Part shown: one piece after another, positions 1 to 11,975 of the stretch
Layout of the letters: each line of letters opens with the position of its first letter
How positions within the stretch are numbered: the stretch's first letter is position 1
NCBI GenBank assembly: GCA_003667245.1
Contig: RCNN01000110.1
Span: 1 to 64,000, forward strand
Length of the DNA stretch: 64,000 nucleotides
Source of the DNA: Heterostelium multicystogenum
Taxonomy: Eukaryota > Evosea > Eumycetozoa > Acytosteliales > Acytosteliaceae
Direction of reading: 5' to 3'
Notes under the pieces: model-generated
What the model was told of the DNA's origin: nothing
Databases searched by the model: none
Seen by the model: the letters and a program-made list of their open reading frames with translations, nothing else
Position numbers and translations under genes: made by a program

Positions 1-365
1 TTTAGATGTTTTAAATAAGACAAAGGAAAGCTGCTAAAGCTTCGATTGTAAGAGTTGGTGGAGGAGCCTGAGAATGTCGTAAATGCAAAGACTCAAATCA
101 AGAAATATGAAGTGGAATCTAAAGTTAATTTGAATTGAATTATGTAGAAATTATTATATGGCTGCAGGTATATACAATACTGTTTGATCCAATTAAGGTG
201 AAACAATGAATGAATGTTTTGGTGCTAACGAAATTGCTTTTGCTATTGTTAGATAAACAAGTACAACAAGGTAATGGATTTGTCCTCAGATTCTTCCCAA
301 CGTTTTGGTGAAAAAGTATCACACACCAACTATATTTCAAAACCAAACTGTACCAATTGTCTGTT

Positions 366-1021
366 TCTTTGCTAGAGGTTGGTGGTGCCATTAAGGACAG
401 TCAACTTTTGTTCCAACAATATAACCAACATTTCTACGATCGTTTGGCCAATCAATTGACTGCCATCTACGAGAGAAATGTAAAGAAGGTCATTGCTGCT
501 GAAAAGCAACAGGAGGATGTCCGTGCAAAATTATAGTGCCACTGTATATAATTTAAAGAATGCACAAAAGTCTGGACAGAAACTCCAGGAGCGTCAAGCC
601 GAACATGACCAATCAAAGGCTGTCTACGATCAAACTACTATGAGTCTCGAGCAGATGGTTGTAGAGATGGTAGTCACTGCACAGCGTGAGACTGCTGTTG
701 CTCTCAAGCAGTTTGTACAAGATCAGAAGCGTTTCGTCGAGGAAGGAATCAGAATGTGGACTGAAGCTGAGGGTAAGATTTTTGGTGTCGAGTCCCCAGG
801 CTCCGTCACACCAGCACAACACCACTCCTTTGAAAAGCAACCAGCTGTCAGTCTTGAGAAGCTCAACTTGCACGAACACCAAGACCCACAACCATTCCAA
901 GCAACTTCACCACAGGATCACTACCAAGAGACACCACATCATCAACCTGAAACCTATGTTGCCCCCAACAACGAAGCCAACCCCATTCGACGATCAAAAT
1001 CCATTCGAAAGTGTCAACTAA
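366..1021 (+). CDS. BAR-domain-like endocytic protein, 3' part, frameshifted
   Basis: A helical, Gln/Glu/Lys-rich segment reads like the second half of a BAR/arfaptin-type membrane-curvature domain. It runs in one frame from about 366 to 530, then jumps frame near 520-570 and continues to about 980. A low-complexity Pro/His/Gln tail follows. A last frame change in the CCCC run near 981 brings in two adjacent NPF motifs (NPFDDQNPF) and a stop at 1019-1021. NPF motifs bind EH domains, so a role in endocytosis or membrane traffic is inferred. Upstream (1-365) only scattered coding-like pieces in changing frames are visible and no start could be fixed. The breaks look like small indels rather than introns. 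The BAR assignment is by pattern, not by a profile search. Confidence 0.5.
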
Positions 1022-1449
1022 TTAATCACTACAAATTAATTTTTAATCAAACAAAATGAATAATAAATAAACTGAACCTATAAATTATTAATTGCACTAG
1101 CTTTCCTGTCACAACTTCTGCATATTTACAACTTAAGCATAAAGAACTTTGTTAAAGATTTTTTTGTTTCAAAAAAAACACATTATTATTAATAATCCAA
1201 ACAAGTTAAATTTTTTTATTAACTTTAGTGATCACCCTGATTTAGATTTGCAAAATAAACTTAATTTCACTAGTCTAGCTCAATATAATCAATCAATCAC
1301 AATCAGAATTCAAATCTCAATATATATTTATAAATATACATCAAGTCTAGTCAGGTTGAATTTCATAGATTCCAAAAAGGAAAGGAAAAAGAAGAAAGAA
1401 TAGAAAAGTGGTTGGCTTTGCTTCTTACCATATCAAAGACTAAACTACT
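1022..1449. other. Intergenic, AT-rich
   Basis: No supportable gene. It holds the 3' flank of the BAR-like gene and the presumed promoter of the TRAPPC11 homologue. A purine-rich stretch (aggaaaggaaaaagaagaaag) lies near 1378-1398. Confidence 0.6.
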
Positions 1450-4400
1450 ATGAATGAATTACCTGAAGAGCTCGTTAATATACCCAATACCTTTGGTGGG
1501 ATTGATTGGGTGTCAGCGTGTTCATCAATTCATTGAAAGAACATCACCACCTCGATCCTTGGTTGACTTCTATAGAATACACCCCAGTCTCACCCATCTT
1601 ACAATCTCAACAACAGGCAGCTGCCACTGTGAAGACTTCAATTGACCTCTCTTCACTTGACCCATTCGATCAGTCGAATAAGAGCAACATCGACACCTCG
1701 AATCAAGTGGTAACCGGAGCTTATCAATCAACAATCAAAGTCTTTCGTCACCTTCACTTCCCGTACCAACATCGAGCTTCAATCCACTGGTTGGAGGATG
1801 GCGTGTACAACCACTCGTATTGCCAATGTTGAAGGTACTTACTCTTGACGCAGGAAGCATTGCAACTAAGAAAGAGAAACGTGTAAATCACTCGGAATCG
1901 TTTGTACCCTCAGGTATATTGAGGGCCAACTGGATACACAAGCACACTGTATCTATACCATCGGTGATTACACTCTTCCTTCAATGGCCAGATGACAAGT
2001 CGCCAAAGGCACAGGAGCAAATCATGTCTCAAATTGACACTGTAAAGTAAGTACTCTTTGCGTATATATAATGCCCTAAGCTGTCTCTAACCCTAACAAT
2101 CATGGGCAACTACAGAGCAAATATCAAACAAAGAAACATAAAGCTTATTGTTTGTAGTAGTAACCTCGACACCAAATATCGATGTATCAGATGAAAGATT
2201 CAATGTAGTTAGACGTAGAGCAGATATAGATCCAAAGTACTTTTTTATTCTTGAACAAGCTTGAGATGAAAGGTTTCGTTAAGAAGTATGTTCATAATGA
2301 ATTGGCGATAGCAACAACCTACAGTTATTAACCTTTGAATACCTACAGATGGGAGAAATTAGCATTGGAGTTGGCAGATCTGCACTATAAGGGAGTGCCA
2401 ATCATCAAAGTCACAGATATCCAAGTCTACTCATCCCTTCTTGTTGATTCGATACCACTTCAAGATAGCATACTACTCTGAGTTTAGGATCGATATGAAT
2501 ACAGCATTGAAGTACTATGCATTTGCATACCATTCACTTAAAGATTGGAAGCCAAACAACGATACCAAAGGCATTAGATTCGCAGAGTTGAGAACGATTG
2601 CATCTTTCCTAAACTTCAAGGTGAGTACTCTTCTAACACTCGTCGAAGCTTTGACTTGTTACTTACCAATGCACCACCGCCCGTGCCCCTACCATCTATC
2701 TAGATATGTAAATATTTTTATGGTCAAACAATCTTAGCGAAGCGATACAGCAGTGTTGAAAAGCATATTAGATTGTTCAAGCTGTATCAAGGCCCCGACG
2801 AAAAGGAGTTTAACCACTGCGCTTGGCTGTCAGAGAGTATCAGATATTTGCAGAGCTGCTTGACATGTGTCCCAACACCAACAAGGCATTGTTCAGCCGC
2901 CAATCCTGGATTCTATTTCCAAACCGCAGCAAAAATATATCGATGAGCGTCGAAAGTTTTTCAAGGCTGTCGCCAACCGCTATCGTAATGCGCCACAGGT
3001 CGCAAAGTTTAAGGACAGCAAGCCACGATACGACTTGTCGATCCTGCAGTATGTCGGACAGCCACCACCTGATGTGGCGCACCCCCTTGAGCTGGTAGCA
3101 AGCCAGCTGGCAAAGACGAAGATGAATCCGACGACTTTTACAGATTGGTTGCTATCGAGTTGCAGATGAACTACACCTCAGCGATTGTTGACCTACTTTC
3201 TCGTGCCTATGAGCAAGCTAGCCACCACCAGAACTTGCGTATCATATCGTATGTTGAATCACTGATCGCCAACGAATACTTTTATGGATCGAATCAATAT
3301 GAATTGGCATTGAAATACTACATAAGAATGCTGTCACCTACCGTCGTGAAAAGTGGTGGGTACTCTTAACATACACTTTGGCAATGTGCCTCAAGTGCGT
3401 GCACATGCTGAATCTACCAACCAACTACATCGGATACGCAATGGACTTGCTCTCACCAGACTTGACCAACTCCAAAGAGCAGAGATCAGCCATTCAACAA
3501 TCATTACTTTATGTTTTAACTGTAAGTCTCATCACCTGGAATTCGACTATTATTTATTTAAACTGACAAAGCATCTCTATGTTCTAGAATCCAACTAAAT
3601 TAACGCCAAATCTACAGCTTGTTTCGCCATTGGATGTAAATATGGATCACAATCATCCTTTAAGTATGTAAAGGACCTATTGAAAATGACGTTGTTGATT
3701 GATTACTGATTCCACTTTAAACAGTCAATTGTAGAGTACAGTTCCCAAATAGTATTGCCTTTTCACACAGTAAAACAGACATATTCGTTGTAATTGAATC
3801 ACATTTCCCCAACCCAATTAGATTTCTCGCGATTGAGAACTATTTTTTCAGACAATAGCTACAACAAGGTTATCAACGAATCAAAATCAATTACAGATCC
3901 AATTGAACCCAGCACAAAGATGAATGAGGAGCGCAACGACTTGGTATTTTTGCCGGATGAATCGAGAATATTTTTCTTTCACTCTAAACACTCGTGAGAA
4001 AGCAGAGTTGGAATGCCAAACTGTCATTTTGGAGCTTGGAAACGGACCAACTTCAATCAATTTCCGTTGGAATATTTCGGAATGGGCAATCAAATCCGAT
4101 GTGTCGGAGCGAGAAATATACAACGAGGTAGAGCCCGCTCTTCAACAATCTTCAATCAAGAAGGATCAGCAAATCGACAAGACTGTCACCAAACCCGATC
4201 CATACAAGAAGTTTTTGGAACGTTCGTCCATTAGAATATTGGATCACGAATCTTTGATTCAGATCAAATGCAACCATACTCCACCTGCAATCGTAAATGA
4301 GTTCTACCAGATTGAATTGGAGCTAGTCAACAACGACAAAGAGATCACCAGTGGATCGATCACCTTTGACTTCCAGCAACAGCAGGCTTCGAATCTCACC

Positions 4401-5392
4401 GATAAAGGAATCTATTTGGAGCCAAACAAGAACAGTCCATTGTCCACTATGGAGCTTCCTCACATCTCCGAGCGATCTTCATTCAAAAAGAAATTCTATA
4501 TCTACAGCAGCCAAATCGAAGAGATCAAGCTGATTATCAATGTCTCCTACGAAACCAAGGCCAATGAAATTTCACATGCATCAAAGATCTTTATCTTCCC
4601 AGTACAAATTGGTTTCCTCACACAATTCCAATTCTTCAACACTAACTTCCAGCTCAACGATATGTATGATGCAACATTGTTGCAAAGGAGCCATTGCTGC
4701 TGCTCTGCGATATCAAAACAAATCTTCCATTCAACATTAACATCCTACGCACCAGTCTGGAGATCAATAATATCAGCCAGGCCACTTTGAATCCACTGAG
4801 CGGAGAGGATGCTGACCACTCTTCAGTGCCAGTTGCACAACTGCTTTCCTCCGCCAACAACAATTTACCTTCATTTGAGCTCTCCAAAGAGAACAACTAC
4901 TCCTGTTGGTTCAACCTCATTCCCATGATCACCGGTGAGTCGCTCAGCCTCGGAACCTTGAACATTGAGTGGTCAAGAAAGTCTGCCAGTGGCGAATCCG
5001 AAAAGATTACATCCTCGCTGCCAATACAGCTGCCACACATGAGAATCACGACCAATCCATTTGTAACACAAGTGAAAGTACCAGCATCAGGCACAGTCGG
5101 AGTACCCATAACCCACACCATTACAATATATAACAACACTAACTTCCTTCAAGAGTTTGACTTGCTGGTAATCAATGCCCCAAGCTTTGGTGGATCAGAC
5201 TCGCCATTTTTGTTTTCAGGTGATAAAATCAGCACTTTTTCCATTCATCCTGAATCAACCCACGAGATTAAACATGTACTTTTACCATTGGTAGCCGGTA
5301 AACATCCATTACCTCACTTTAAGATATCTAGTAAGAGATTCAACAAAGAACTACCAAAAACAAAGAATCCCAAACGAGTTTTTATTCATTAA
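1450..5392 (+). CDS. trappc11: TRAPPC11 (foie gras/gryzun) homologue, interrupted by introns and frameshifts
   Basis: Subunit of the TRAPP III tethering complex, acting in ER-Golgi traffic and autophagy. The order of conserved blocks matches TRAPPC11. The N-terminus begins MNELPEELVNIP and is followed by a VGLIG block. At 1905-2050 an IPKGIL-like block (VPSGILRANWIHKHT) precedes the first clear GTAAGT donor. The foie-gras helical region (2440-3600) includes IAYYSEF and ALKYYAFAYHSL. The C-terminal gryzun/Ig-like beta region runs from 3924 to the stop at 5390-5392. Several introns are expected (for example after 2050, 2620 and 3520). In addition the frame changes without splice signals near 1495, 1520, 1830, 2880, 3140 and 4730. 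This density is far above the rest of the window, so either the assembly is poor here or the gene is decaying. Identity is fairly certain; the exact exon model is not. Confidence 0.7.
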
Positions 5393-6687
5393 ACCAAACA
5401 TTCGATCAGATCAATGATAAATATATACCAATAAATAAAATTACAACCTACCTAATAATGGAATCATCTTAATAATAATAATATATAAATGACATCAATT
5501 TCAAATAACATTTATAATAAATATATAAGAAATATTCAATTGTTATAATAATATTATAAATAATAATAATAATGAAATCAGTTAACAACTATTATGTTAT
5601 CCACTGTGTTGATATATAGATATGTGAGTTTTAACTATATATGGGTTATTATTATTATTATTTTAAAATCATCATTATCAATCTTCAATCATCAATCATT
5701 ATCAAACCTCTTGATGTATTATTATTACTCTTGTATATTTGTTAAACTTTAGATTTTATTATTAGTATATCTAACTATAGCAGTAGTTGTTGTTAAAGCT
5801 CTATAATCATTCACCGTTGCTTAGGTAATGTATGTTTGATATACATTAATTAACATAATGTGATAGTTACCAACAATAATAATAAATTTCAAATTTTCCA
5901 CCACCTCCATCACCACCAACACACCACATACACCTTCCTTTTAAATGTAATAATGTTGTTGTTAATTAATGGTCTATTAGATAAAGAAATAAAAAGAATA
6001 CTGCCAACTAATAACATTATTACTTCAGAACGAACCAGGAGAATTCGGTACAATAGCTTCACCACTTGCACCAAAACTATCAGAAGAAAATTCTGACATG
6101 TGTGATTTTTTTTGTTGTTTGGTGTGTGTTGTTTTTTAAACAAACAAAGCTTGGGACGTTTCAACATAATCGGAAACCTGGGATTCAAACATTCATTTTT
6201 TTATGAAATGATTTTTTATCATATGTAGTCGATTAAATTTGTTTAATTTTTAATTTTTTTAAAAATTTGTCATCTTCTCTCTCTTTGGCAACAACAAACC
6301 AAAACATTTCGATACATTGTATAACTTATTCCACCCATCTCCACTTACAACTATCATAAACTAATCATAGTAGTATTTAATAGAATAGTTAATTCATAGT
6401 AATATTAAATACTTTTAAAATATAAATAATAATAATACTAATAATAATATCAATAGTTTACAATAATAATAATAATCAAAAGAAGAGTTAATTTTTTTTT
6501 ATCTTTTTTTATATATTTTTTGTTTTTTTCGTAGCGAAAATCCAAAAATCAATAGACGAATTATTGCAAACAGTATTAATTAATTAATTATTTTTTCATA
6601 TTATTAATAAAATTTCACCACACTTTTGACAAATTCGTAACGAATTTATATTTTTGTGTTTTTTTTTAAATTATCAAAATAATAAAC
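5393..6687. other. Intergenic, AT-rich, promoter of carbonic anhydrase
   Basis: About 1.3 kb with no convincing coding potential. It contains AAT/ATT trinucleotide runs, a CACC-rich patch near 5899-5930 and T-homopolymers just upstream of the beta-carbonic anhydrase start. Short open frames around 5860-6190 have Asn/Ile/Leu-rich composition and no recognisable domain. Confidence 0.6.
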
Positions 6688-7503
6688 ATGTCAAACACTG
6701 AAAACCCATGTTGTGTTGACATTGAAAATCTAACATTAGTATCAAACTCATCATCAGCAGCTCAAGAAAAAAGATTGCAAAATAACAGCAGTTCATCAGA
6801 ACCATCCACCCCACGTAACTCCACACCAATGTCAAAAGAAGTAGAACAACTAATCAACAACAATCATGAATGGAGCAACCGTATGACTCAAGAGGATCCT
6901 TCTTATTTCTCTCAGCTTGCCGAAGGTCAAACTCCAAAGTTCCTCTGGATCGGTTGTGCCGACTCACGTGTCCCCGCTGAGAAGCTTACCGGTCTCGGAC
7001 CAGGTGAGTTGTTTGTTCACCGTAATGTGGCCAACCTCGTTGTCCACACCGATTTGAACTGTCTCTCCGTTGTACAGTACGCTGTTGATGTCCTCAAGGT
7101 CGAGCATATTATTGTCTGTGGTCACTACGGTTGTGGTGGTGTTGCCGCTGCTCATGATAATCCAGAGTTGGGTCTTATCAACAACTGGTTGCTCCATATC
7201 CGTGACTCCATCTTCAAACACGACAATCTCCTCCAAAACCTTCCACGTAAGAGAATGTTGGATGTTCTCTGTGAGTTGAACGTTGTTGAGCAAGTAAACA
7301 ATCTTGGTAACTCAACTATCATGCAAAGTGCCTGGAAACGTGGACAAAAGGTTGACATCCACGGTTGGGTATACGGTATTCACGATGGATATGTCCGTGA
7401 TCTTGAAATTACTGCTCACTCTCGTGAGTCATTAGAAGCAAACTACCGTAAATCCATTTCCAAGCTGAAAGATGTTAGAACTTTGCACAACAGCTCAACT
7501 TAA
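6688..7503 (+). CDS. Beta-class carbonic anhydrase
   Basis: Zinc enzyme for reversible CO2 hydration. The 271-residue protein is intact in one exon. The zinc-binding set is complete: Cys90 in the CADSRVP motif (with Asp92 and Arg94 as the catalytic dyad) and His146/Cys149 in GHYGCGG. A Ser/Asn-rich leader of about 50 residues precedes the domain, with no obvious signal or transit peptide, so a cytosolic location is the simplest reading. The start ATG follows a long AT-rich leader and there is no upstream in-frame ATG. Length fits the family plus the leader. It stands alone; neighbours on both sides are unrelated. Confidence 0.95.
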   Translation: MSNTENPCCVDIENLTLVSNSSSAAQEKRLQNNSSSSEPSTPRNSTPMSKEVEQLINNNHEWSNRMTQEDPSYFSQLAEGQTPKFLWIGCADSRVPAEKLTGLGPGELFVHRNVANLVVHTDLNCLSVVQYAVDVLKVEHIIVCGHYGCGGVAAAHDNPELGLINNWLLHIRDSIFKHDNLLQNLPRKRMLDVLCELNVVEQVNNLGNSTIMQSAWKRGQKVDIHGWVYGIHDGYVRDLEITAHSRESLEANYRKSISKLKDVRTLHNSST

Positions 7504-7771
7504 ATTTAAAGAATTATATATATATATATATATAGTTGTCAATTCTTTATAAATGTAAAAATAAATATTATTTGTATACATTCAGGGATTATTTATTTAA
7601 AATAAACCTGTGAAATAAAAATAAACTTTCTTATAAATATTATCTAATGGAAATTGAAGCAATTCTTAGAGTCATTTCGATTAAGAAAATGTTAATCAGA
7701 ATTTGGCTCAAATATATTCCTTTATAACAAAAGTCATTAATGCAACAAATTCATAGTTTATTTAATATATT
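7504..7771. other. Convergent intergenic region
   Basis: 3' flanks of the carbonic anhydrase (plus) and the first helical paralogue (minus). A perfect (TA)n run lies at about 7517-7533. The left edge of the tandem duplication lies at about 7730. Confidence 0.6.
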
Positions 7772-9568
7772 TTAAGCAACAACAGGTTTGGGAATGTTGG
7801 CCAACAAATCAAGTGCATTCTTGAAATCACTTTCGGATATTTCATAAAGTGATTCCCAATCACCACGATCATCAAACTCTTCATCTTCATTTTCATAATC
7901 AACTCTGAAATATGATGGAATGGTCTGAATGTATGCTGCCAATTGGTCTGGTGCATTGGGATTTGATGCACGAACCATGTTGAATAGTTGCATATATCCA
8001 TTAAGTCCTTGCATCACATATTTACGAAGTGAAAAACCAAATACTGATCCTCCCAAATACAATACATATGGTGAACTGAATGATGAACCTCTGAGGACAG
8101 TCATCACTGGAGTAACTAATCTTCTTTCGATGTCTGAAATTGTAATTGCCAATGATCCTGATTTTCTTTTCTTTGGATTGGTGAAAACTTCATATGATAC
8201 TGCATCCTTTGAGATAATGAATAGCATTGGAATCATATTTGTAATCAAATCTTGTGCTGCTTTGTCAATGAAGTGAGGAATCATTGTTTGGAATGCATTG
8301 GCAACTCTGATTGGATCTTTAAGTTTCTTGGTGAAATCTCTGAGGAATTCTCCCATTCTTTGGAAGATTCTGTTCTGTGCCACTGCTTGGATATATTCAT
8401 CAACATATAGAGCAGGTCCAGCATACATCACCGATAAATCGAAGAACTCAAGAGAATGGTTGAATAGACCATATGCAACAGTTCCCATCACACATGCACA
8501 ATACAATCCATTAATGAATGGAAAGAATACTGTGTTGGCTTTGATATCGTTGAAGGTTGCATCGACATTGGTTGCTTTGATTGGTTGAACAAATGATTTG
8601 GTCAAAAATGAAATTGTATTAATATTTTTGATTGAGTTCATTGGTTCCAATGTGACCTTATAGTACATCTGTGAGATTATCATTGAAGTCTTGGCAACAT
8701 CACCACCTTGAGTATTGACGATACTTCTCACCAGATCAATGTATTTGTTGCTTGGATTCTTGAGGATTCTCTTGAGTACTTTGAGGATGGTATTGTAATA
8801 GATTGATTTAACAACTGGACAGTTTCTGATATTACCAGAGATATAGAATGCCAATCCTCCAAAAACATAGGAGCTCAAGATATCATTCGAGAGTTTATAG
8901 GTGGGATTCAACAAATCAAGTTTGGATTTAAGTTCATTGAATCTGAACTGATCGTATTCTCCTGGGACATTGACATTGGCAACATGGAACTTCAATGCAT
9001 TGAAGGCAAGTTCTTGATTCTTGACTGGATCCAGAAGGAATGCTCTTAACTTGGGATTGAAAGTCGAACGATGGTAGATGAATGGAAGGATTTGTGGAAC
9101 TAACTCTTTCAAGGCAATGTAATAGATCATCATTGTTTGTTTGGCAAGAGTGGCACTGTAAGCTACGTCATTTATCTCTCTCTCAAGTCGACCACAACGG
9201 ATTGTTGACTTGTACTCCAAAGTGGAGTCAGTATGGTAAATTGATTGGATGAACCACAGTTTTGAATAGTCTTTGTAGAATTCGGCAACCTTTTCATCAT
9301 TGAGCAACTCCTTGAGATCGTTTGAGAGTGTTCCTGGGAACATACCAATGGAAAAGTTCAATAAATCGGCGAAATATTTCTCAGCTCTCTCTTTGACGAT
9401 ATCGATCTTGGTGTTTGGATCAAAAGTGGATATGGCAATAAAGTTCTGTGGAGTCAGAGTGTCTGGTGACAATGTTGGAATATTTGGAAATTGAGAGGCG
9501 ATCTTGGCATCTCTCCATGCCAAGAAATCATCAAGGAATTTTCCACCAAGTTTAGGTTGTGCTGACAT
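7772..9568 (-). CDS. Dictyostelid helical paralogue, type 1, copy A (intact)
   Basis: Uncharacterised 598-residue protein, not matched to a named family. It is mostly alpha-helical with no signal peptide. A moderately hydrophobic region (VFFPFINGLYCACVMGTVAY) lies near residues 340-375 and a Gly/Ser-rich segment near 470-520. The C-terminus is acidic. It is homologous along its length to the divergently transcribed neighbour at 10181. Shared anchors are the N-terminal G-K/Q-F-hydrophobic-x-DF-hydrophobic-x-WR motif, the KLD-hydrophobic-L-DPT-like block and the VFF-x-F-x-NGL block. Where the plus-strand partner has a long apolar hairpin, this protein has charged residues (KKRKSG). The single exon is open throughout, so this is the best-preserved member of the four. 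Function unknown. Confidence 0.85.
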   Translation of the reverse strand: MSAQPKLGGKFLDDFLAWRDAKIASQFPNIPTLSPDTLTPQNFIAISTFDPNTKIDIVKERAEKYFADLLNFSIGMFPGTLSNDLKELLNDEKVAEFYKDYSKLWFIQSIYHTDSTLEYKSTIRCGRLEREINDVAYSATLAKQTMMIYYIALKELVPQILPFIYHRSTFNPKLRAFLLDPVKNQELAFNALKFHVANVNVPGEYDQFRFNELKSKLDLLNPTYKLSNDILSSYVFGGLAFYISGNIRNCPVVKSIYYNTILKVLKRILKNPSNKYIDLVRSIVNTQGGDVAKTSMIISQMYYKVTLEPMNSIKNINTISFLTKSFVQPIKATNVDATFNDIKANTVFFPFINGLYCACVMGTVAYGLFNHSLEFFDLSVMYAGPALYVDEYIQAVAQNRIFQRMGEFLRDFTKKLKDPIRVANAFQTMIPHFIDKAAQDLITNMIPMLFIISKDAVSYEVFTNPKKRKSGSLAITISDIERRLVTPVMTVLRGSSFSSPYVLYLGGSVFGFSLRKYVMQGLNGYMQLFNMVRASNPNAPDQLAAYIQTIPSYFRVDYENEDEEFDDRGDWESLYEISESDFKNALDLLANIPKPVVA

Positions 9569-10180
9569 TTCTATTTATTTATTTATATTTAATTATATAA
9601 TGTTAAAACTTAACAACAAATTTATATTTTAAAAAAATAGAATAGGAATTAAGTATCTCTTAAATAAAATCATTCCAAGTTATGAATTAATAATTAATTA
9701 ATGAAAAAAATTAACTACAAAAAGTTGTATGCAGATATTTGTGTTTTTTTTGGTTTTTGGGTGGGACAAACACCCCTTCAAAGTTTTGGTCCAATTTTTC
9801 GTCTCCTGACTTTAAATGAAATTCAATCAAAACCGAATGAAACCGCTAAATTTGTAAACTTTTCAGTGATTGGGTGACCCTAATCGACAACTTTCATACT
9901 TTTTGAGATCAATCTGAGTTAACTTCATCGAAGAATTACCCATATTACCTCACACAATCCCATCATTCAAACTCTTAGGGATAATTATCAATTAACTGTG
10001 CCGGTTAAAAATATCTAATTTCCTTTTGTTTTATAATAAAAGAAAAAGATTTAAAGATTCCTTAATGTATTTAAATCGATAGTTTAACGTTCCAAATTCA
10101 TTTTACATTTCATTAATAATAATAATAATACTTTCAAGTTAAATTGTATTTATTTATTATCTATAAAAGAAATAATAAAA
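9569..10180. promoter_or_regulatory. Bidirectional promoter region, copy A
   Basis: A 612-base head-to-head intergenic region shared by the type 1 and type 2 genes. A core of about 200 bases (about 9720-9930) is almost identical to 15505-15715 in unit B, while sequence on both sides of it has diverged. The core is less AT-rich than the flanks and contains the imperfect inverted repeat GGGTGGGACAAACACCCC. A second near-identical block lies just upstream of the plus-gene ATG. Confidence 0.65.
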
Positions 10181-11975
10181 ATGTCAACCGAAAATAATGT
10201 AATAAAGGCAGGCCAATTTATATATGACTTTATCTCTTGGAGAGAAACAAAGATCAAAGCAATCCTCGATCCAATTCCAGCCGAATCCACATTGACAGCT
10301 GAAGGTTTTTGTGCTTTGACAACTTTCAAAGACAATGTTGATTTCGTTCAAACCAAGGCCGAATCGTTGTTGGCAGATCTATGTACCTACCATCAATCAG
10401 ATTTGGCACTTACTGCCATGAACAAAACAAAACCAACACTCGATGCTGACCTCACAGAGTTGATCAAAGATACCAAAGTTTCCGAAATGTATAAATCGTA
10501 TGCAAATCTTGCATTGCTTCAGTCACTCCAAAGTAGTAAAGATTCAGATGCCTACCGTTACAAGATCAAGATTGACACTGTTGAATCCGATTTAAAGAAC
10601 TTGACATCGACAACCTTGTTCACTGACCAAACCATGAGACTCACATTCTTGTCGATGAAAACAACAGCACCACAATTCTTCCCATATATCTTGTATGCCA
10701 ACAATTTGATCCAAAAAGTCAAAGATTATCTCTTGGAGACCAGCAGAGTTTATGCATGGGTATTAGAATCAGTCAACCATCACTACCTCAACCAAGATAA
10801 CAAAGATGACATCGATCAGATTCGATACAATCAATTGAAAACCAAGTTGGATATCTTGGATCCAACATTATCTCTTTCCAATGATGTTCTTGCAGTCTAT
10901 GTCAATGCTGTATTTTCATACTTCTCATCACACAACATCAAAGATAATCCATTGAATAGAAAGATTTTCAATCACAACACCATCAGAGAACTCAAAAAGG
11001 TCAGCAAAGATTCAAACAATGAATACTATTCTATTGTATCTTCATTGAAAGCCAACATGGGTAGTTTGAAAAAAAGTAGCACACAGATTTACAACTGGAT
11101 TCTTTGCATTTATGCTCCAATCAAATATGTCAGATATTCCAAAAGGTCATGTATTCACTATGGAAGATGTCAAACTGATGGCTGAAATGAAACATTTGGG
11201 AAAAGCAAGTCAATCATTCTCTATGATGAAAGACAATGCAGTATTCTTCAAGTTTGCGAATGGTCTTTTGTTTTAGTTGCCAACTTGCATCGATTGCCTA
11301 TGGTTTTATCAATTATAACAAGCTGAGCACATTTGACAAGTCACTTCTTTATACAAGTACCGCCTTATCTGTTGTTGATGTTGCTTCTGCCGTCGCTGGA
11401 AAGAAAATCTTTTACTACATGGCCCAACAGATTAAGGACATCCTGAGAACCTATTGCAACACTGCAATTTCCAAAACTATGACTGCTATGTTCAAGGCTT
11501 TACCAAAATTCCTTACTAAGGTCTGCTTTAATTTCACCTCAAAAATTATGCCAATCTTCCTTCTCATCTCAATTGGATTCTCATTGTATGATGCATTCAC
11601 CAGTGCCAAAGAAGGAAATTGGGGAATATTTGTATTATCGCTTCTCGAAGTGGCAGCCGCAGTTGGATATGGACTCTGTATTATTTTCGCAACAACATCA
11701 TGGGCTGGTCCGTTGTCATTGATCTTAGGTGGTGCTCTCATCGTTTTGGCACTGGTCAAAGTTCTTTGGGGATTCTTGGCCACTCTATTTACTGGTGATC
11801 CAGTCCTTAAATATATCAATTCTGTTGAATCGAAATATGTTTACACTGCTGAAGAAGAATTCAAACTCACTTGGAAGCCAAGCATGGTGCTGGTTCGACA
11901 GAGACTGGTGAATATAGATTGGCATACATGCATATGTTTGATCTTGAAGGATACATGAAGAGATTTGGTATCTAA
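10181..11975 (+). CDS. Dictyostelid helical paralogue, type 2, copy A (frameshifted)
   Basis: About 595 residues if read through. It is a paralogue of the minus-strand neighbour and of copy B at 15988. The N-terminal half is helical. The C-terminal half holds a strikingly apolar Gly/Ala-rich segment (encoded at about 11545-11790) that could form two or three membrane helices, including LSLILGGALIVLALVKVLWG. The reading frame is broken at an A7 run (11069-11075), at a T4 run that copy B has as T3 (11271-11274), and at a GG that copy B has as GGGG (11873). The copies are shifted at different runs, so sequencing error is more likely than shared decay. After the last shift the frame ends at the stop at 11973-11975. 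No signal peptide. Function unknown; the hairpin is reminiscent of membrane-inserting effectors, but that is inference only. Confidence 0.75.

Noticed and set aside
11451..11819. Minus-strand frame repeated in both tandem units (also 17261-17629)
   Set aside because: Its conservation is explained by the coding strand of the type 2 genes.
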